Assembly (NCBI GenBank): GCA_049974825.1
Contig: JBNGDJ010000036.1
Location: 1-21,490, forward strand
DNA: 21,490 nt
Origin: JBKHDT01 sp049974825
Lineage (GTDB): Bacteria; Pseudomonadota; Gammaproteobacteria; Halothiobacillales; Halothiobacillaceae
Direction: 5' to 3'
The position numbers and the translations under genes were made by a program. Positions within the stretch are counted from its first letter, which is position 1, and each line of letters begins with the position of its first letter. Below are positions 14,629 through 21,433 of the stretch, piece by piece. The notes under the pieces are model-generated. The model did no database searches and was not told the origin of the DNA. It saw only the letters and a program-made list of their open reading frames with translations.

Positions 14629-15734
14629 ATCACCAGCAGCTCGGCGCGCAGGGCGCCGGCGGTCTTGAGCGCTTCGAGAATCGCCACGAGGTCGCTCGGC
14701 GAGGCTCCCACGCCATTGACGGCTTCCACGATGTCGTTGAGCGTTACTCCGGGCTCAAACAGAAACATGGGGTTCTGCTCTTCCTCCACTTCGACTTCGC
14801 TGTCCGGGACCACGGCCGTTTCGCCCTGACCAAAAGGCTCGGGCTGCTCGACCCGGAATTCCTCACGGACAGTCACTGTCAGGTTGCCATGAGAAACGGC
14901 AGCGGCCTGGATACGCACGTTGGATCCGATGACGACCGTGCCTGTCCGGGAGTTGACTACCACGCGGGCCGGCGCTTCCCCGGGCTGCACGTCGATGTTT
15001 TCGAGAATGGAGAGGTAGGAAACGCGAGCATCCGGGGTCGCCGGTGCGGCCACGCGAACCGTGACGGCATCCATGGCCTCGGCCACACCCCCACCCAGCG
15101 TCTCGTTGATCGCCTGGGCCATGCGGCGCGCGGTGGTGAAATCGGGCGAATGCAGGTTGATGAGTACGGCCCGCTCATCCCCCATCATCGACGGGACTTC
15201 GCGCTCCACCGACGCCCCCTGCGGAATCCGGCCGGCCGTCGGGGAATTGACGGTTACGCGGGAGCCATCCAGCCCCTCGGCATCCAGGCCGCCGACAATC
15301 ATGCTGCCCTGGGCCACGGCGTAGATATTGCCGTCCACCCCCTTGAGAGGCGTCATCAGCAGTTCGCCACCGCGCAGGCTGGAGGCATTGCCCAGCGAGG
15401 AAACCGTCACGTCGATCCGCTGGCCGGGCTTGGCGAACGCCGGCAGATCCGCGGTGACCATGACGGCAGCCACATTGCGAGTCTGCACGTTGCCGGCGCC
15501 CTGGGTGGAGATGCCCTGGCGCTCAAGCATGTTCTGGATGCTCTGCAGGGTGAAGGGTACCTGGGTGGTCTGGTCGCCGGTCCCGTTCAGACCGACCACC
15601 AAGCCGTAGCCGATCAGCTGATTGCTTCGCACACCGGCAAACGAGGCGAGGTCCTTGATGCGCTCGGCCAGCGCCACCTGCGAACAGGCCAGCCCCAATG
15701 CCAGCACTGCCAGAAACTTGATCCACTTGCTCAT
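14625..15734 (-). CDS. flgI: Flagellar P-ring protein FlgI
   Basis: FlgI forms the periplasmic P-ring bushing around the rod in Gram-negative flagella. The 369-residue precursor has a Sec signal peptide ending about residue 23 (VALA/ERIKD) and the family's N-terminal RIKDLASFAGVRSNQLIGYGLVVGLNGTGDQT. The family core VTVSSLGNASSLRGGELLMTPLKGVDGNIYAVAQG and the C-terminal GVTLNDIVEAVNGVGASPSDLVAILEALKTAGALRAELLVI follow. It starts 20 bases after the flgH stop. Its TAA stop codon is formed by the CTTAG end of the repeat copy at 14468-14628, so the last sense codon directly abuts the element. Confidence 0.97.
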   Translation of the reverse strand: MSKWIKFLAVLALGLACSQVALAERIKDLASFAGVRSNQLIGYGLVVGLNGTGDQTTQVPFTLQSIQNMLERQGISTQGAGNVQTRNVAAVMVTADLPAFAKPGQRIDVTVSSLGNASSLRGGELLMTPLKGVDGNIYAVAQGSMIVGGLDAEGLDGSRVTVNSPTAGRIPQGASVEREVPSMMGDERAVLINLHSPDFTTARRMAQAINETLGGGVAEAMDAVTVRVAAPATPDARVSYLSILENIDVQPGEAPARVVVNSRTGTVVIGSNVRIQAAAVSHGNLTVTVREEFRVEQPEPFGQGETAVVPDSEVEVEEEQNPMFLFEPGVTLNDIVEAVNGVGASPSDLVAILEALKTAGALRAELLVI

Positions 15735-15754
15735 GGCCCTTCTCCCGAAAGTCC

Positions 15755-16444
15755 TCAGAATGGGAATATGGGGCTATTGAAGAATCGTGCCAACCAGCCC
15801 ATGTTGTTGGCATCGTTGATAATTCCCTGACCACCGTAGGAAATCCGCGCATCGGCAATGCGGGTCGAGGCAATGGTATTGTCGGAGCCGATATCCTGTG
15901 GCCGGACAATGCCGGAAACACGCACGAACTCGGTGCCCTGGTTGATGCCCAGGAACTTCTCGCCGCGGACAATCAAGTTGCCGTTCGGCAGTACCCGCGC
16001 CACGGTGACGGTGATCTGGCCATCCAGGCTGTTCTGCTGGGATGAGTTTCCGCTGCCATCGAAGCTGCGCTCGCCCTGCAGGCTGGCGTTGAACCGGTTG
16101 CGCAGCGGCTCCCAGTAGGGGGTGTTCAGTCCGAACACGTCCGGCGCGGTAATGGCCGTCTCCTGGGTCTTGCCGGTTGAAGTGCTGGCACTCTTGCTGG
16201 CCTGGGTCCGCTCGGTCAGCATCACCGTCAGGATGTCGCCGACCCGGTAGGGCCGGGCATCGGCAACCATGTTGTCCATCATGCCCGGCTGAAAGATGGC
16301 CCCGTTGGACCGGCCGGGGGCATTGCTCGCCGGGTCCTCCGGCAGCACGGCGGCAAAGTTGGGATCACTGACCATCGGCGGCTGGCTTGCACAGCCGGCC
16401 AGCCCCGCTGTCAAAATGGCGGCGACGAGAATCCGACGTTTCAT
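15755..16444 (-). CDS. flgH: Flagellar L-ring lipoprotein FlgH
   Basis: FlgH builds the outer-membrane L-ring through which the rod passes. The 229-residue precursor has a lipoprotein signal with the lipobox LAGC, making Cys18 the likely lipidated residue, and Ala at +2 predicts outer-membrane sorting. Family motifs include YRVGDILTVMLTERTQASKSASTSTGK, the VARVLPNGNLIVRGEKFLGINQGTEFVRVSGIVRPQDI segment and the C-terminal DARISYGGQGIINDANNMGWLARFFNSPIFPF. A GGAGG ribosome-binding site precedes the ATG at 16444. It lies 22 bases from flgG. Confidence 0.97.
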   Translation of the reverse strand: MKRRILVAAILTAGLAGCASQPPMVSDPNFAAVLPEDPASNAPGRSNGAIFQPGMMDNMVADARPYRVGDILTVMLTERTQASKSASTSTGKTQETAITAPDVFGLNTPYWEPLRNRFNASLQGERSFDGSGNSSQQNSLDGQITVTVARVLPNGNLIVRGEKFLGINQGTEFVRVSGIVRPQDIGSDNTIASTRIADARISYGGQGIINDANNMGWLARFFNSPIFPF

Positions 16445-16466
16445 GGATCTACCCTCCCCGTCCCGA

Positions 16467-17255
16467 TCAGACGTTGTTGTTCAAGAACTGCAGCATGCCG
16501 TCGGTGGCGGAGATGGCCTTGGAGTTCATCTCGTAGGCCCGCTGCGTCTCGATCATGCCAACAAGCTCCTCGACCACGTTGACATTGGAGCTTTCCAGGG
16601 ACCCCTGCTGAATGCCCCCGATGCCGTTGACGCCGGGGTTGCCCACCTGCGGCGCCCCGCTGGCGCCGGACTCAAGGAACAAGTTGCCGCCCGCCGGCTG
16701 AAGGCCGCCAGGATTGACGAAGTCTGCGAGGGTGATGTTGCCGACCTGTGCCGGTTCGGCCTGACCAGCCAGCTTGACCGAGACGGTGCCATCGCCGCCG
16801 ACCGTGATCGACTGAGCCCCTTCGGGAATGATGATGGCCGGCTCAAGCGGCAGCCCGTCACTGTTGACCACCTGCCCCTGGGCATTGAGGCTGAAGCTGC
16901 CGTCGCGGGTGTAGGCCACCTCGCCATCGGGCTTGAGGATCTGGAAGAACCCCCGGCCGGTAATGGCCATGTCCAGCGCGTTGTCGGTCTGCAGCAGATT
17001 GCCCTGGGTATGCTGCTTTTCGGTGGCAACCACGCGCACACCGGTGCCGATGTTCAGGCCGGTGGGCACCTGATCATCCTGATTGGCGGCCGCGCCCACC
17101 TGCCGGTAGTTCTGGTAGATCAGGTCCTGAAAGGCGGCCCGGTCACGCTTGAAGCCGGTGGTGTTGACGTTGGCCAGATTGTTGGAGGTCACCGACATGC
17201 GCGTTTGCTGCGCGTCGAGGCCGGTCTTGGCAATCCAGAGTGCGGGTGCGGTCAT
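16467..17255 (-). CDS. flgG: Flagellar distal rod protein FlgG
   Basis: FlgG polymerises into the distal rod that crosses the periplasm. The 262-residue protein matches the near-constant family length. It has the N-terminal rod/hook signature MTAPALWIAKTGLDAQQTRMSVTSNNLANVNTTGFKRDRAAFQDL, the GTGVRV and TDNALDMAITGRGFFQI motifs, and the C-terminal EGSLESSNVNVVEELVGMIETQRAYEMNSKAI-type region (here GSLESSNVNV). The ATG at 17255 has an AGGAG site. It lies 42 bases from flgF in the flgFGHIJ unit. Confidence 0.97.
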   Translation of the reverse strand: MTAPALWIAKTGLDAQQTRMSVTSNNLANVNTTGFKRDRAAFQDLIYQNYRQVGAAANQDDQVPTGLNIGTGVRVVATEKQHTQGNLLQTDNALDMAITGRGFFQILKPDGEVAYTRDGSFSLNAQGQVVNSDGLPLEPAIIIPEGAQSITVGGDGTVSVKLAGQAEPAQVGNITLADFVNPGGLQPAGGNLFLESGASGAPQVGNPGVNGIGGIQQGSLESSNVNVVEELVGMIETQRAYEMNSKAISATDGMLQFLNNNV

Positions 17256-17297
17256 GGCGATATCTCCTGGGTATTTCTTGGTCTACCGCGGGGCATG

Positions 17298-18041
17298 TCA
17301 GCCCTGCAGGCGCAGCAGGCGGGTGGACGTGGCGTCGTTTTCCTGCGCGGTCTTCATCATCTTGCTTTGCATCTCGAACATCCGGCCGTACTGGATCATC
17401 TTGACCATCGCATCGACCGTGTTGACATTGCTGCCCTCCAGTACGCCCGGCGACAGGGTCACGGCGGCATCCGGCTCGGGCAGCTGGTCCGGCGGCAGGC
17501 CAAACAGGCCGTCCTCGCGCTTGAACATTTGCTGGGTATCGGGGTTGACCAGGCGAATCCGGTCAATTACCGCCGGTTCATTGGCGGCGCCGCCCTGCGG
17601 AATAATGGAAATGGAACCGTCCGGCGCGATATCGATCTTGTCCGCCGGCGGAATGGCGATCGGCCCGGCATCCCCCAGAATCGCGTGGCCGGCCCCATTG
17701 GTCAGCTGGCCATTGGCCCCGATTCGCAGATTCCCCGCGCGGGTGTAGGCCTCCTGGCCATCCGGCGCCTGCACCGCAATCCAGCCCTCGCCATTGATGG
17801 CGACATCCAGATCACGGCCAGTGGTCATCATCGGGCCGGGCCGAAAGTCATGCCCTACCCGCTCATCCTGGGAATACACGCGCGAGGCATGAGTCGGCCC
17901 GTAGACCGGCAGGGCACGGAAGGCATCCAGATCGGCCCGGAAACCGGTCGTAGTGGCATTGGCCAGGTTGTTGGCGTTGGTGGCCTGAGCCTGAAGCGTG
18001 TTGCTGGCACCGTTCATCGCGATATAGAGCATGCGATCCAT
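17298..18041 (-). CDS. flgF: Flagellar proximal rod protein FlgF
   Basis: FlgF is one of the proximal rod subunits. The 247-residue protein has the axial N-terminal helix (MDRMLYIAMNGASNTLQAQATNANNLANATTTGFRADLDAF), the GRDLDVAINGEGWIAVQAPDGQEAYTR core and the C-terminal LEGSNVNTVDAMVKMIQYGRMFEMQSKMMKTAQEND. The ATG at 18041 is chosen because it has a strong GAGGAGG site and gives the family's usual start; the same frame extends upstream without similarity. A sigma-54 promoter at 18085-18102 lies about 45 bases upstream, so flgF heads its own unit (flgFGHIJ). Confidence 0.95.
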   Translation of the reverse strand: MDRMLYIAMNGASNTLQAQATNANNLANATTTGFRADLDAFRALPVYGPTHASRVYSQDERVGHDFRPGPMMTTGRDLDVAINGEGWIAVQAPDGQEAYTRAGNLRIGANGQLTNGAGHAILGDAGPIAIPPADKIDIAPDGSISIIPQGGAANEPAVIDRIRLVNPDTQQMFKREDGLFGLPPDQLPEPDAAVTLSPGVLEGSNVNTVDAMVKMIQYGRMFEMQSKMMKTAQENDATSTRLLRLQG

Positions 18042-18084
18042 GGTGAAGCCTCCTCGAGTGCAAAGATGTTCTTGCCCCAAACAA

Positions 18085-18102
18085 ATGCACCACTCGTGCC
18101 AA
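18085..18102 (-). promoter_or_regulatory. Sigma-54 (-24/-12) promoter for flgFGHIJ
   Basis: The minus strand reads TTGGCACG-AGTG-GTGCA. The invariant GG (complement of 18099-18100) and GC (complement of 18087-18088) are separated by exactly 10 bases. The -24 half matches the consensus fully; the -12 half has GTGC instead of TTGC. The start of transcription would be near 18076, giving a leader of about 35 bases before the flgF ATG. The activator (a FleQ/FlrC-type protein in related bacteria) is not in the window. Confidence 0.82.
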
Positions 18103-18130
18103 CAATTCAAAAAGTATTGAAATACCGCCA

Positions 18131-18291
18131 CTTAGGAAATGCCTGCACAAATGCAGACCTTCCCGTGCAGGGCACGGATGCCCTGCCGCACAATGGCGCA
18201 AGCCATTGAATTTCCAAGCCCGGGCGGAGCATGTATCGGCCCGGGCGTTGCCGCACAAATCCACGGATGGATTCGCGCAGGGTTTCCTTGA
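18131..18291 (+). repeat. Structured five-hairpin repeat, copy 7 (between flgE and flgF)
   Basis: This copy is also 161 bp, from CTTAG (18131-18135) to CTTGA (18287-18291). Hairpin B has a perfect 7-bp stem 18167-18173/18180-18186 with loop ACGGAT. C is 18191-18197/18202-18208 with tetraloop GCAA. D pairs 10 of 11 positions around loop GCATGTA. E has loop ACGGAT (18263-18268), but its stem carries two A-C mismatches, and hairpin A is also weakened. It lies just upstream of the flgF promoter, inside the 433-base flgE-flgF gap. That gap also contains a terminator and further hairpins, listed separately. Confidence 0.85.
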
Positions 18292-18293
18292 AT

Positions 18294-18317
18294 CACCTCG
18301 AAAAGTCTTTTGAGGTG
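18294..18317. other. Inverted repeat between terminator and repeat copy
   Basis: CACCTC (18294-18299) pairs with GAGGTG (18312-18317), and the inner AAAAG pairs with CTTTT, leaving one bulged base. The stem is nearly symmetrical on both strands. It lies between the repeat copy ending at 18291 and the flgE terminator at 18328-18352. It could insulate the flgF unit from readthrough or be a relic of insertion; nothing in the sequence decides. Confidence 0.4.
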
Positions 18318-18327
18318 CCAAAGAACC

Positions 18328-18352
18328 AAAAAAGGGGAGCCAGTGGCTCCCC
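18328..18352 (-). terminator. Intrinsic terminator of flgBCDE
   Basis: On the minus strand, an 8-bp perfect GC-rich stem (GGGGAGCC with GGCTCCCC, 18334-18341/18345-18352) around a 3-base loop is followed directly by six Ts (complement of 18328-18333). It lies about 120 bases after the flgE stop and separates the flgBCDE and flgFGHIJ units. Confidence 0.9.
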
Positions 18353-18381
18353 GCGTATCCTGCACCCGGTCGCAAATGCCA

Positions 18382-18420
18382 GACATCCGGCCAGCCTCGG
18401 CGCCCGGATGTCAGATTTTT
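18382..18420 (+). terminator. Terminator-like hairpin on the plus strand
   Basis: GACATCCGG (18382-18390) pairs perfectly with CCGGATGTC (18404-18412). Three bases later comes a run of five Ts (18416-18420) on the plus strand. There is no plus-strand protein gene upstream. It would end any plus-strand transcript passing through the repeat copy at 18131-18291. It could equally be a structural part of the flgE 3' region. Confidence 0.45.
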
Positions 18421-18439
18421 GACTGGATCGACACTGAAG

Positions 18440-18468
18440 GGGAAGGTCAGCCTTGTGCAAACCTTCCC
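18440..18468 (-). repeat. Solo hairpin A of the structured repeat
   Basis: Read on the minus strand this segment differs from hairpin A of the 14.5-kb copy at only a few internal positions: GGGAAGGT and ACCTTCCC arms, with TGCACAA retained in the centre. It begins 6 bases after the flgE stop codon. Hairpins B-E do not follow, so it is either a truncated copy or an independently placed half-element. Confidence 0.6.
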
Positions 18469-18474
18469 TGTCAA

Positions 18475-19782
18475 TTACCGGATATTGGTAATGGTGTCGC
18501 TCAACTGCTTGTTGGTCTCAATCGCCCGGGCATTTGCCTGGAAGTTTCGCTGGGCAACGATCAGGTTGACAAGCTCTTCGGTGATATCGACGTTCGAAGC
18601 CTCCAGGGCACCGGACTGGATTAGACCAAAAGTATCCGTTCCCGCGACACCGGATCTTGGCGCGCCGGAATCGTTGGTTTCCACCCACGCATTGTTGCCG
18701 ATCTGACGCAAGGCTTGAGGGTTGCGGAAGTCAGCGAGTGCAACTTGAGCCAGATTCTTGAAATTGCCATTTGAATAGGACGCCCGAACCAGCCCATCAT
18801 CGCCAATATCAAGGCCAGTCAACTCACCCGGTGCAAGCCCGTTCTGGGTCTGCTCAACGATATTGAATGGCCGAGCAAACTGGGTCACGTTATACGCCCC
18901 ATCCTCGGTTCCGAAATTCACGCCAATCTCCAGATCGGCCGCTCCAGTCCCCAAATCTGCCCCGTTAAATTCCAACTGACCGGCAAAAACCGGCGGATCA
19001 ACATTCAAGCGACCACTATCATCAAACGTCAAGGTGGCGGGGAAGTTGCCGCCGCTGGGCACGACATAGTCGCCGGTTTCAGAACCTTCAACCCCCTGAG
19101 GCAAAAGGCGCGCCTCAGCCTGCCACTCGTTTTCGGCGGTCTTCATAAAGTAAAAATTCAGAATGTGACCATTGCCCAGAGTGTCGAAAACCTTGATGGA
19201 CGTTGAATTGGTATAGGTCGCCGGGTCAGCTGGGTCAAAATCGCCGGGAGTCAGATTAGGGAATTCCGGGTCTGATGACAGGTTGAACCCCATGTCAACC
19301 TGACTTGTCGCTTCAGGGTCTCCTGCGTCCAGCGGCAGGCGAATCGGGCCAGCGACATCGAGTGTGCTGCCCACAATATTGCCCCGTTCATCCGACGGAT
19401 ACCCTTGGAGATACTGTCCCTGAGCATTGACCAGATAGCCTTCCTTGTTAACACCCAGCGCCCCGGAACGGCTGTACAGGTTTTCAGACGAGTTCACGCC
19501 GGGTGAGAAAACAAAGAAACCTTCACCGCTCAGCGCCAAATCCAGCCCGCTGTCTGTAAACTCAAGGTTCCCCTGAGTGAATTGCTGGCGGACAATCTGC
19601 GACTGCGCACCTTGTCCTGTTGCCGTTTTGGAATTGCCAAAGGCACTGACGGCATAGACATCGCCAAACTCGGCGCGCGACTTCTTGAACCCCGTGGACT
19701 TGGAGTTGGCGATATTGTTGCCGGTGACGTTCAGGTCCCTTTGCGCGGCATTCAAGCCGCTGACTGATGTATTGAATGACAT
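18475..19782 (-). CDS. flgE: Flagellar hook protein FlgE
   Basis: FlgE polymerises into the flexible hook. The 435-residue protein has the N-terminal axial signature SFNTSVSGLNAAQRDLNVTGNNIANSKSTGFKKSRAEFGDVYA and the GLDLALSGEGFFVF motif. A variable surface domain (about 130-330, with STSIKVFDTLGNGHILNFYF) follows. The C-terminal region is SGALEASNVDITEELVNLIVAQRNFQANARAIET. It starts 14 bases after the flgD stop with a GGAGG site overlapping the flgD end. Codons in the variable domain look less GC-rich than in the flanking rod genes. An intrinsic terminator follows about 120 bases downstream. Confidence 0.97.
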   Translation of the reverse strand: MSFNTSVSGLNAAQRDLNVTGNNIANSKSTGFKKSRAEFGDVYAVSAFGNSKTATGQGAQSQIVRQQFTQGNLEFTDSGLDLALSGEGFFVFSPGVNSSENLYSRSGALGVNKEGYLVNAQGQYLQGYPSDERGNIVGSTLDVAGPIRLPLDAGDPEATSQVDMGFNLSSDPEFPNLTPGDFDPADPATYTNSTSIKVFDTLGNGHILNFYFMKTAENEWQAEARLLPQGVEGSETGDYVVPSGGNFPATLTFDDSGRLNVDPPVFAGQLEFNGADLGTGAADLEIGVNFGTEDGAYNVTQFARPFNIVEQTQNGLAPGELTGLDIGDDGLVRASYSNGNFKNLAQVALADFRNPQALRQIGNNAWVETNDSGAPRSGVAGTDTFGLIQSGALEASNVDITEELVNLIVAQRNFQANARAIETNKQLSDTITNIR

Positions 19783-19796
19783 GGTCTCATCCTCCC

Positions 19797-20504
19797 TCAG
19801 GCGAGAATCTGGATAATATCGGACATCTTGGCTGTTCCCATTCCGTCCAGTTGGATTTGCGGGCCGCTCTTCTCGATCGACACGCTGCTGATCATGGCCC
19901 CCACATAGGTAGTCGCCGCCCTGGGCTCACCGGCTACGTCGGCCGTAGCACTGATCTTGTAGGCACCGGCCGGTGCGACCTCCCCGCTTTCCGTCAAGCC
20001 GTCCCACTCGAACTGTTCACGTTCCTTGCCACTGGCCGGGATATTCAGGCTGCGCACCAACTCCCCGTTAGGCCCGGTAATCGACACCTTCACCGAATCA
20101 GCCCCGGCCGGCATGTCCACCGCACCGATCATGCCGGAAGACTGTAGGTTGCCCCCTTCGTCCTCACGGGTGAAAACCTGGGCGGTATCGCCCTTGACGA
20201 TGGCACCCCGCCCGACAAGGGTTGCTGCCTGCATCACCTGGTTTGCCTGCATCATGCTTTGGAAACCTTCGACGGTTTCCTTGAGCTCGTTCAGGCCCTG
20301 CAACTGAGAAAACTGCGCCATCTGAGCCACCATCTGGGTATGGTCGGTCGGCTCGAAGGGATCCTGGCTTTCCAACTGCTTGGTCAAAAGCTTGAGAAAG
20401 TCCTCCTGCCCCATCTCGTTGATGGGCTGTTGCTCCTTTTTGGGCGGCTCAAGCCCCAGGTCCGCGAACGGATTGCCCTCAGCGGCCTTCGAAATTGATG
20501 TCAT
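19797..20504 (-). CDS. flgD: Flagellar hook-capping/assembly protein FlgD
   Basis: FlgD is the scaffold that caps the growing hook and allows FlgE to polymerise. The 235-residue protein has the N-terminal motif MGQEDFLKLLTKQLESQDPFEPTDHTQMVAQMAQFSQLQGLNEL (about residues 31-74), followed by FlgD Ig-like and tudor-like domains. The C-terminal domain contains VSITGPNGELVRSLNIPASGKEREQFEWDGLTESGEVAPAGAYKI. The ATG at 20504 has an AAGGAG site. It is the third gene of flgBCDE, 28 bases after flgC. Confidence 0.96.
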   Translation of the reverse strand: MTSISKAAEGNPFADLGLEPPKKEQQPINEMGQEDFLKLLTKQLESQDPFEPTDHTQMVAQMAQFSQLQGLNELKETVEGFQSMMQANQVMQAATLVGRGAIVKGDTAQVFTREDEGGNLQSSGMIGAVDMPAGADSVKVSITGPNGELVRSLNIPASGKEREQFEWDGLTESGEVAPAGAYKISATADVAGEPRAATTYVGAMISSVSIEKSGPQIQLDGMGTAKMSDIIQILA

Positions 20505-20532
20505 GGCCTGTCTCCTTCAGAAACCGGCGACA

Positions 20533-20940
20533 TTACTGTCCCTGTCCCAATTGTAGTGTACGAACGGCAAGATCTCTGGCCGTGCTCATCATTTCCACGT
20601 TGGTCTGGTAAGACCGCGAGGCGGACAGCATGTTGACCATTTCCTCGACCGGATTGACGTTCGGCGCGAAGACGTAGCCTTCCTCGTTGGCCAGCGGGTT
20701 GCCGGGCTCGTAGCGCGCAACGGCGGGTTTCTGGCTTTCGGTAATGCCCGCCATGCGAACCCCTGTACCACCGGCCTCGGTCAGCGCTGCCTGGAAGATG
20801 GGCTGACGCGCCTTGTAGGCTTCCTCAGGCGTGGTGGCCACGCTCTCCACGTTCGCCATATTGCTGGCGGTCGTGTTAAGCCGGACGGTCTGCGCCGACA
20901 TGGCCGAGGCGGAAACGTCGAAAACATTGAAGATCGACAT
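20533..20940 (-). CDS. flgC: Flagellar proximal rod protein FlgC
   Basis: FlgC is a proximal rod subunit exported early in basal-body assembly. The 135-residue protein has the usual length, the N-terminal helix (FDVSASAMSAQTVRLNTTASNMANVES) and the conserved YEPGNPLANEEGYVFAPNVNPVEEMVNMLSASRSYQTNVEMM segment. The ATG at 20940 is preceded by AAGGAG. It lies 38 bases after the flgB stop. Confidence 0.96.
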   Translation of the reverse strand: MSIFNVFDVSASAMSAQTVRLNTTASNMANVESVATTPEEAYKARQPIFQAALTEAGGTGVRMAGITESQKPAVARYEPGNPLANEEGYVFAPNVNPVEEMVNMLSASRSYQTNVEMMSTARDLAVRTLQLGQGQ

Positions 20941-20978
20941 GATTGCTCACTCCTTCCGCGCGGGGCGCGGATCACTGC

Positions 20979-21380
20979 TTACTGGCCGCCGGACAACGCC
21001 TTCTTGACGCCCCGGATCTTGCTGTTCAGGAACGACAGGGTGGTCTGATACTCCACCGAGTTCTCCATGAACTTGACCCGCTCGGCCTCGGTATTGACAG
21101 TGTTGCCGTCCAGCGAGGGCTGCTCCGGCACACGGTACAGGTGCTTCGGCGTCATGGCGGCCCCGTCGATGGTCATGTGACCGGCACTGGTGCGCTTGGG
21201 TTGCAATCCTTGTGCCACGTTTGCCGCCTGCTGCAGGGCCTGCTTGAAATCCAGGTCCTGGGCCTTGTACCCGGGCGTGTCCGCATTGGCGAGATTGGAA
21301 GACAGCACGGACATCCGCTGCGAGCGCAGCTTGAGCGCATCGTCGTGGATGCCGAACAACTTGTCCTTGATGATGGTCAT
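20979..21380 (-). CDS. flgB: Flagellar proximal rod protein FlgB
   Basis: FlgB is the rod subunit nearest the MS ring and export gate. The 133-residue protein has the family N-terminal region (IHDDALKLRSQRMSVLSSNLANADTPGYKAQDLDFKQAL), and the C-terminal NTEAERVKFMENSVEYQTTLSFLNSKIRGVKKAL. The ATG at 21380 has a GGGAG site. It is the first gene of flgBCDE, with a sigma-54 promoter directly upstream. No flgA or flgM is visible in the 110 bases remaining before the window edge. Confidence 0.96.
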   Translation of the reverse strand: MTIIKDKLFGIHDDALKLRSQRMSVLSSNLANADTPGYKAQDLDFKQALQQAANVAQGLQPKRTSAGHMTIDGAAMTPKHLYRVPEQPSLDGNTVNTEAERVKFMENSVEYQTTLSFLNSKIRGVKKALSGGQ

Positions 21381-21415
21381 GCCGGTGCTCCCGAATTTGA
21401 CTCTGGGAGACCTTA

Positions 21416-21433
21416 AGCACTGAACGTGCCAGA
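21416..21433 (-). promoter_or_regulatory. Sigma-54 (-24/-12) promoter for flgBCDE
   Basis: The minus strand reads CTGGCACG-TTCA-GTGCTT. The GG (complement of 21429-21430) and GC (complement of 21417-21418) are exactly 10 bases apart. The -12 half has GTGC rather than TTGC, as in the flgF promoter. The start of transcription would be near 21406, leaving about 25 bases before the flgB ATG. Confidence 0.82.

Noticed and set aside
16296..18209. A 637-codon open frame on the plus strand across flgF, flgG and flgH
   Set aside because: It is antisense to well-supported flagellar genes, has no recognisable domain and runs into a repeat copy. Long antisense frames are expected in GC-rich DNA.
18131..18291. 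Calling the repeat a standard Rho-independent terminator pair
   Set aside because: None of the five hairpins is followed by a T-run, and stems with conserved GGA or GNRA loops are not needed for termination.
1..18300. A CRISPR array
   Set aside because: Repeat copies are kilobases apart, in both orientations, with internal structure and genes between; there are no regular spacers.
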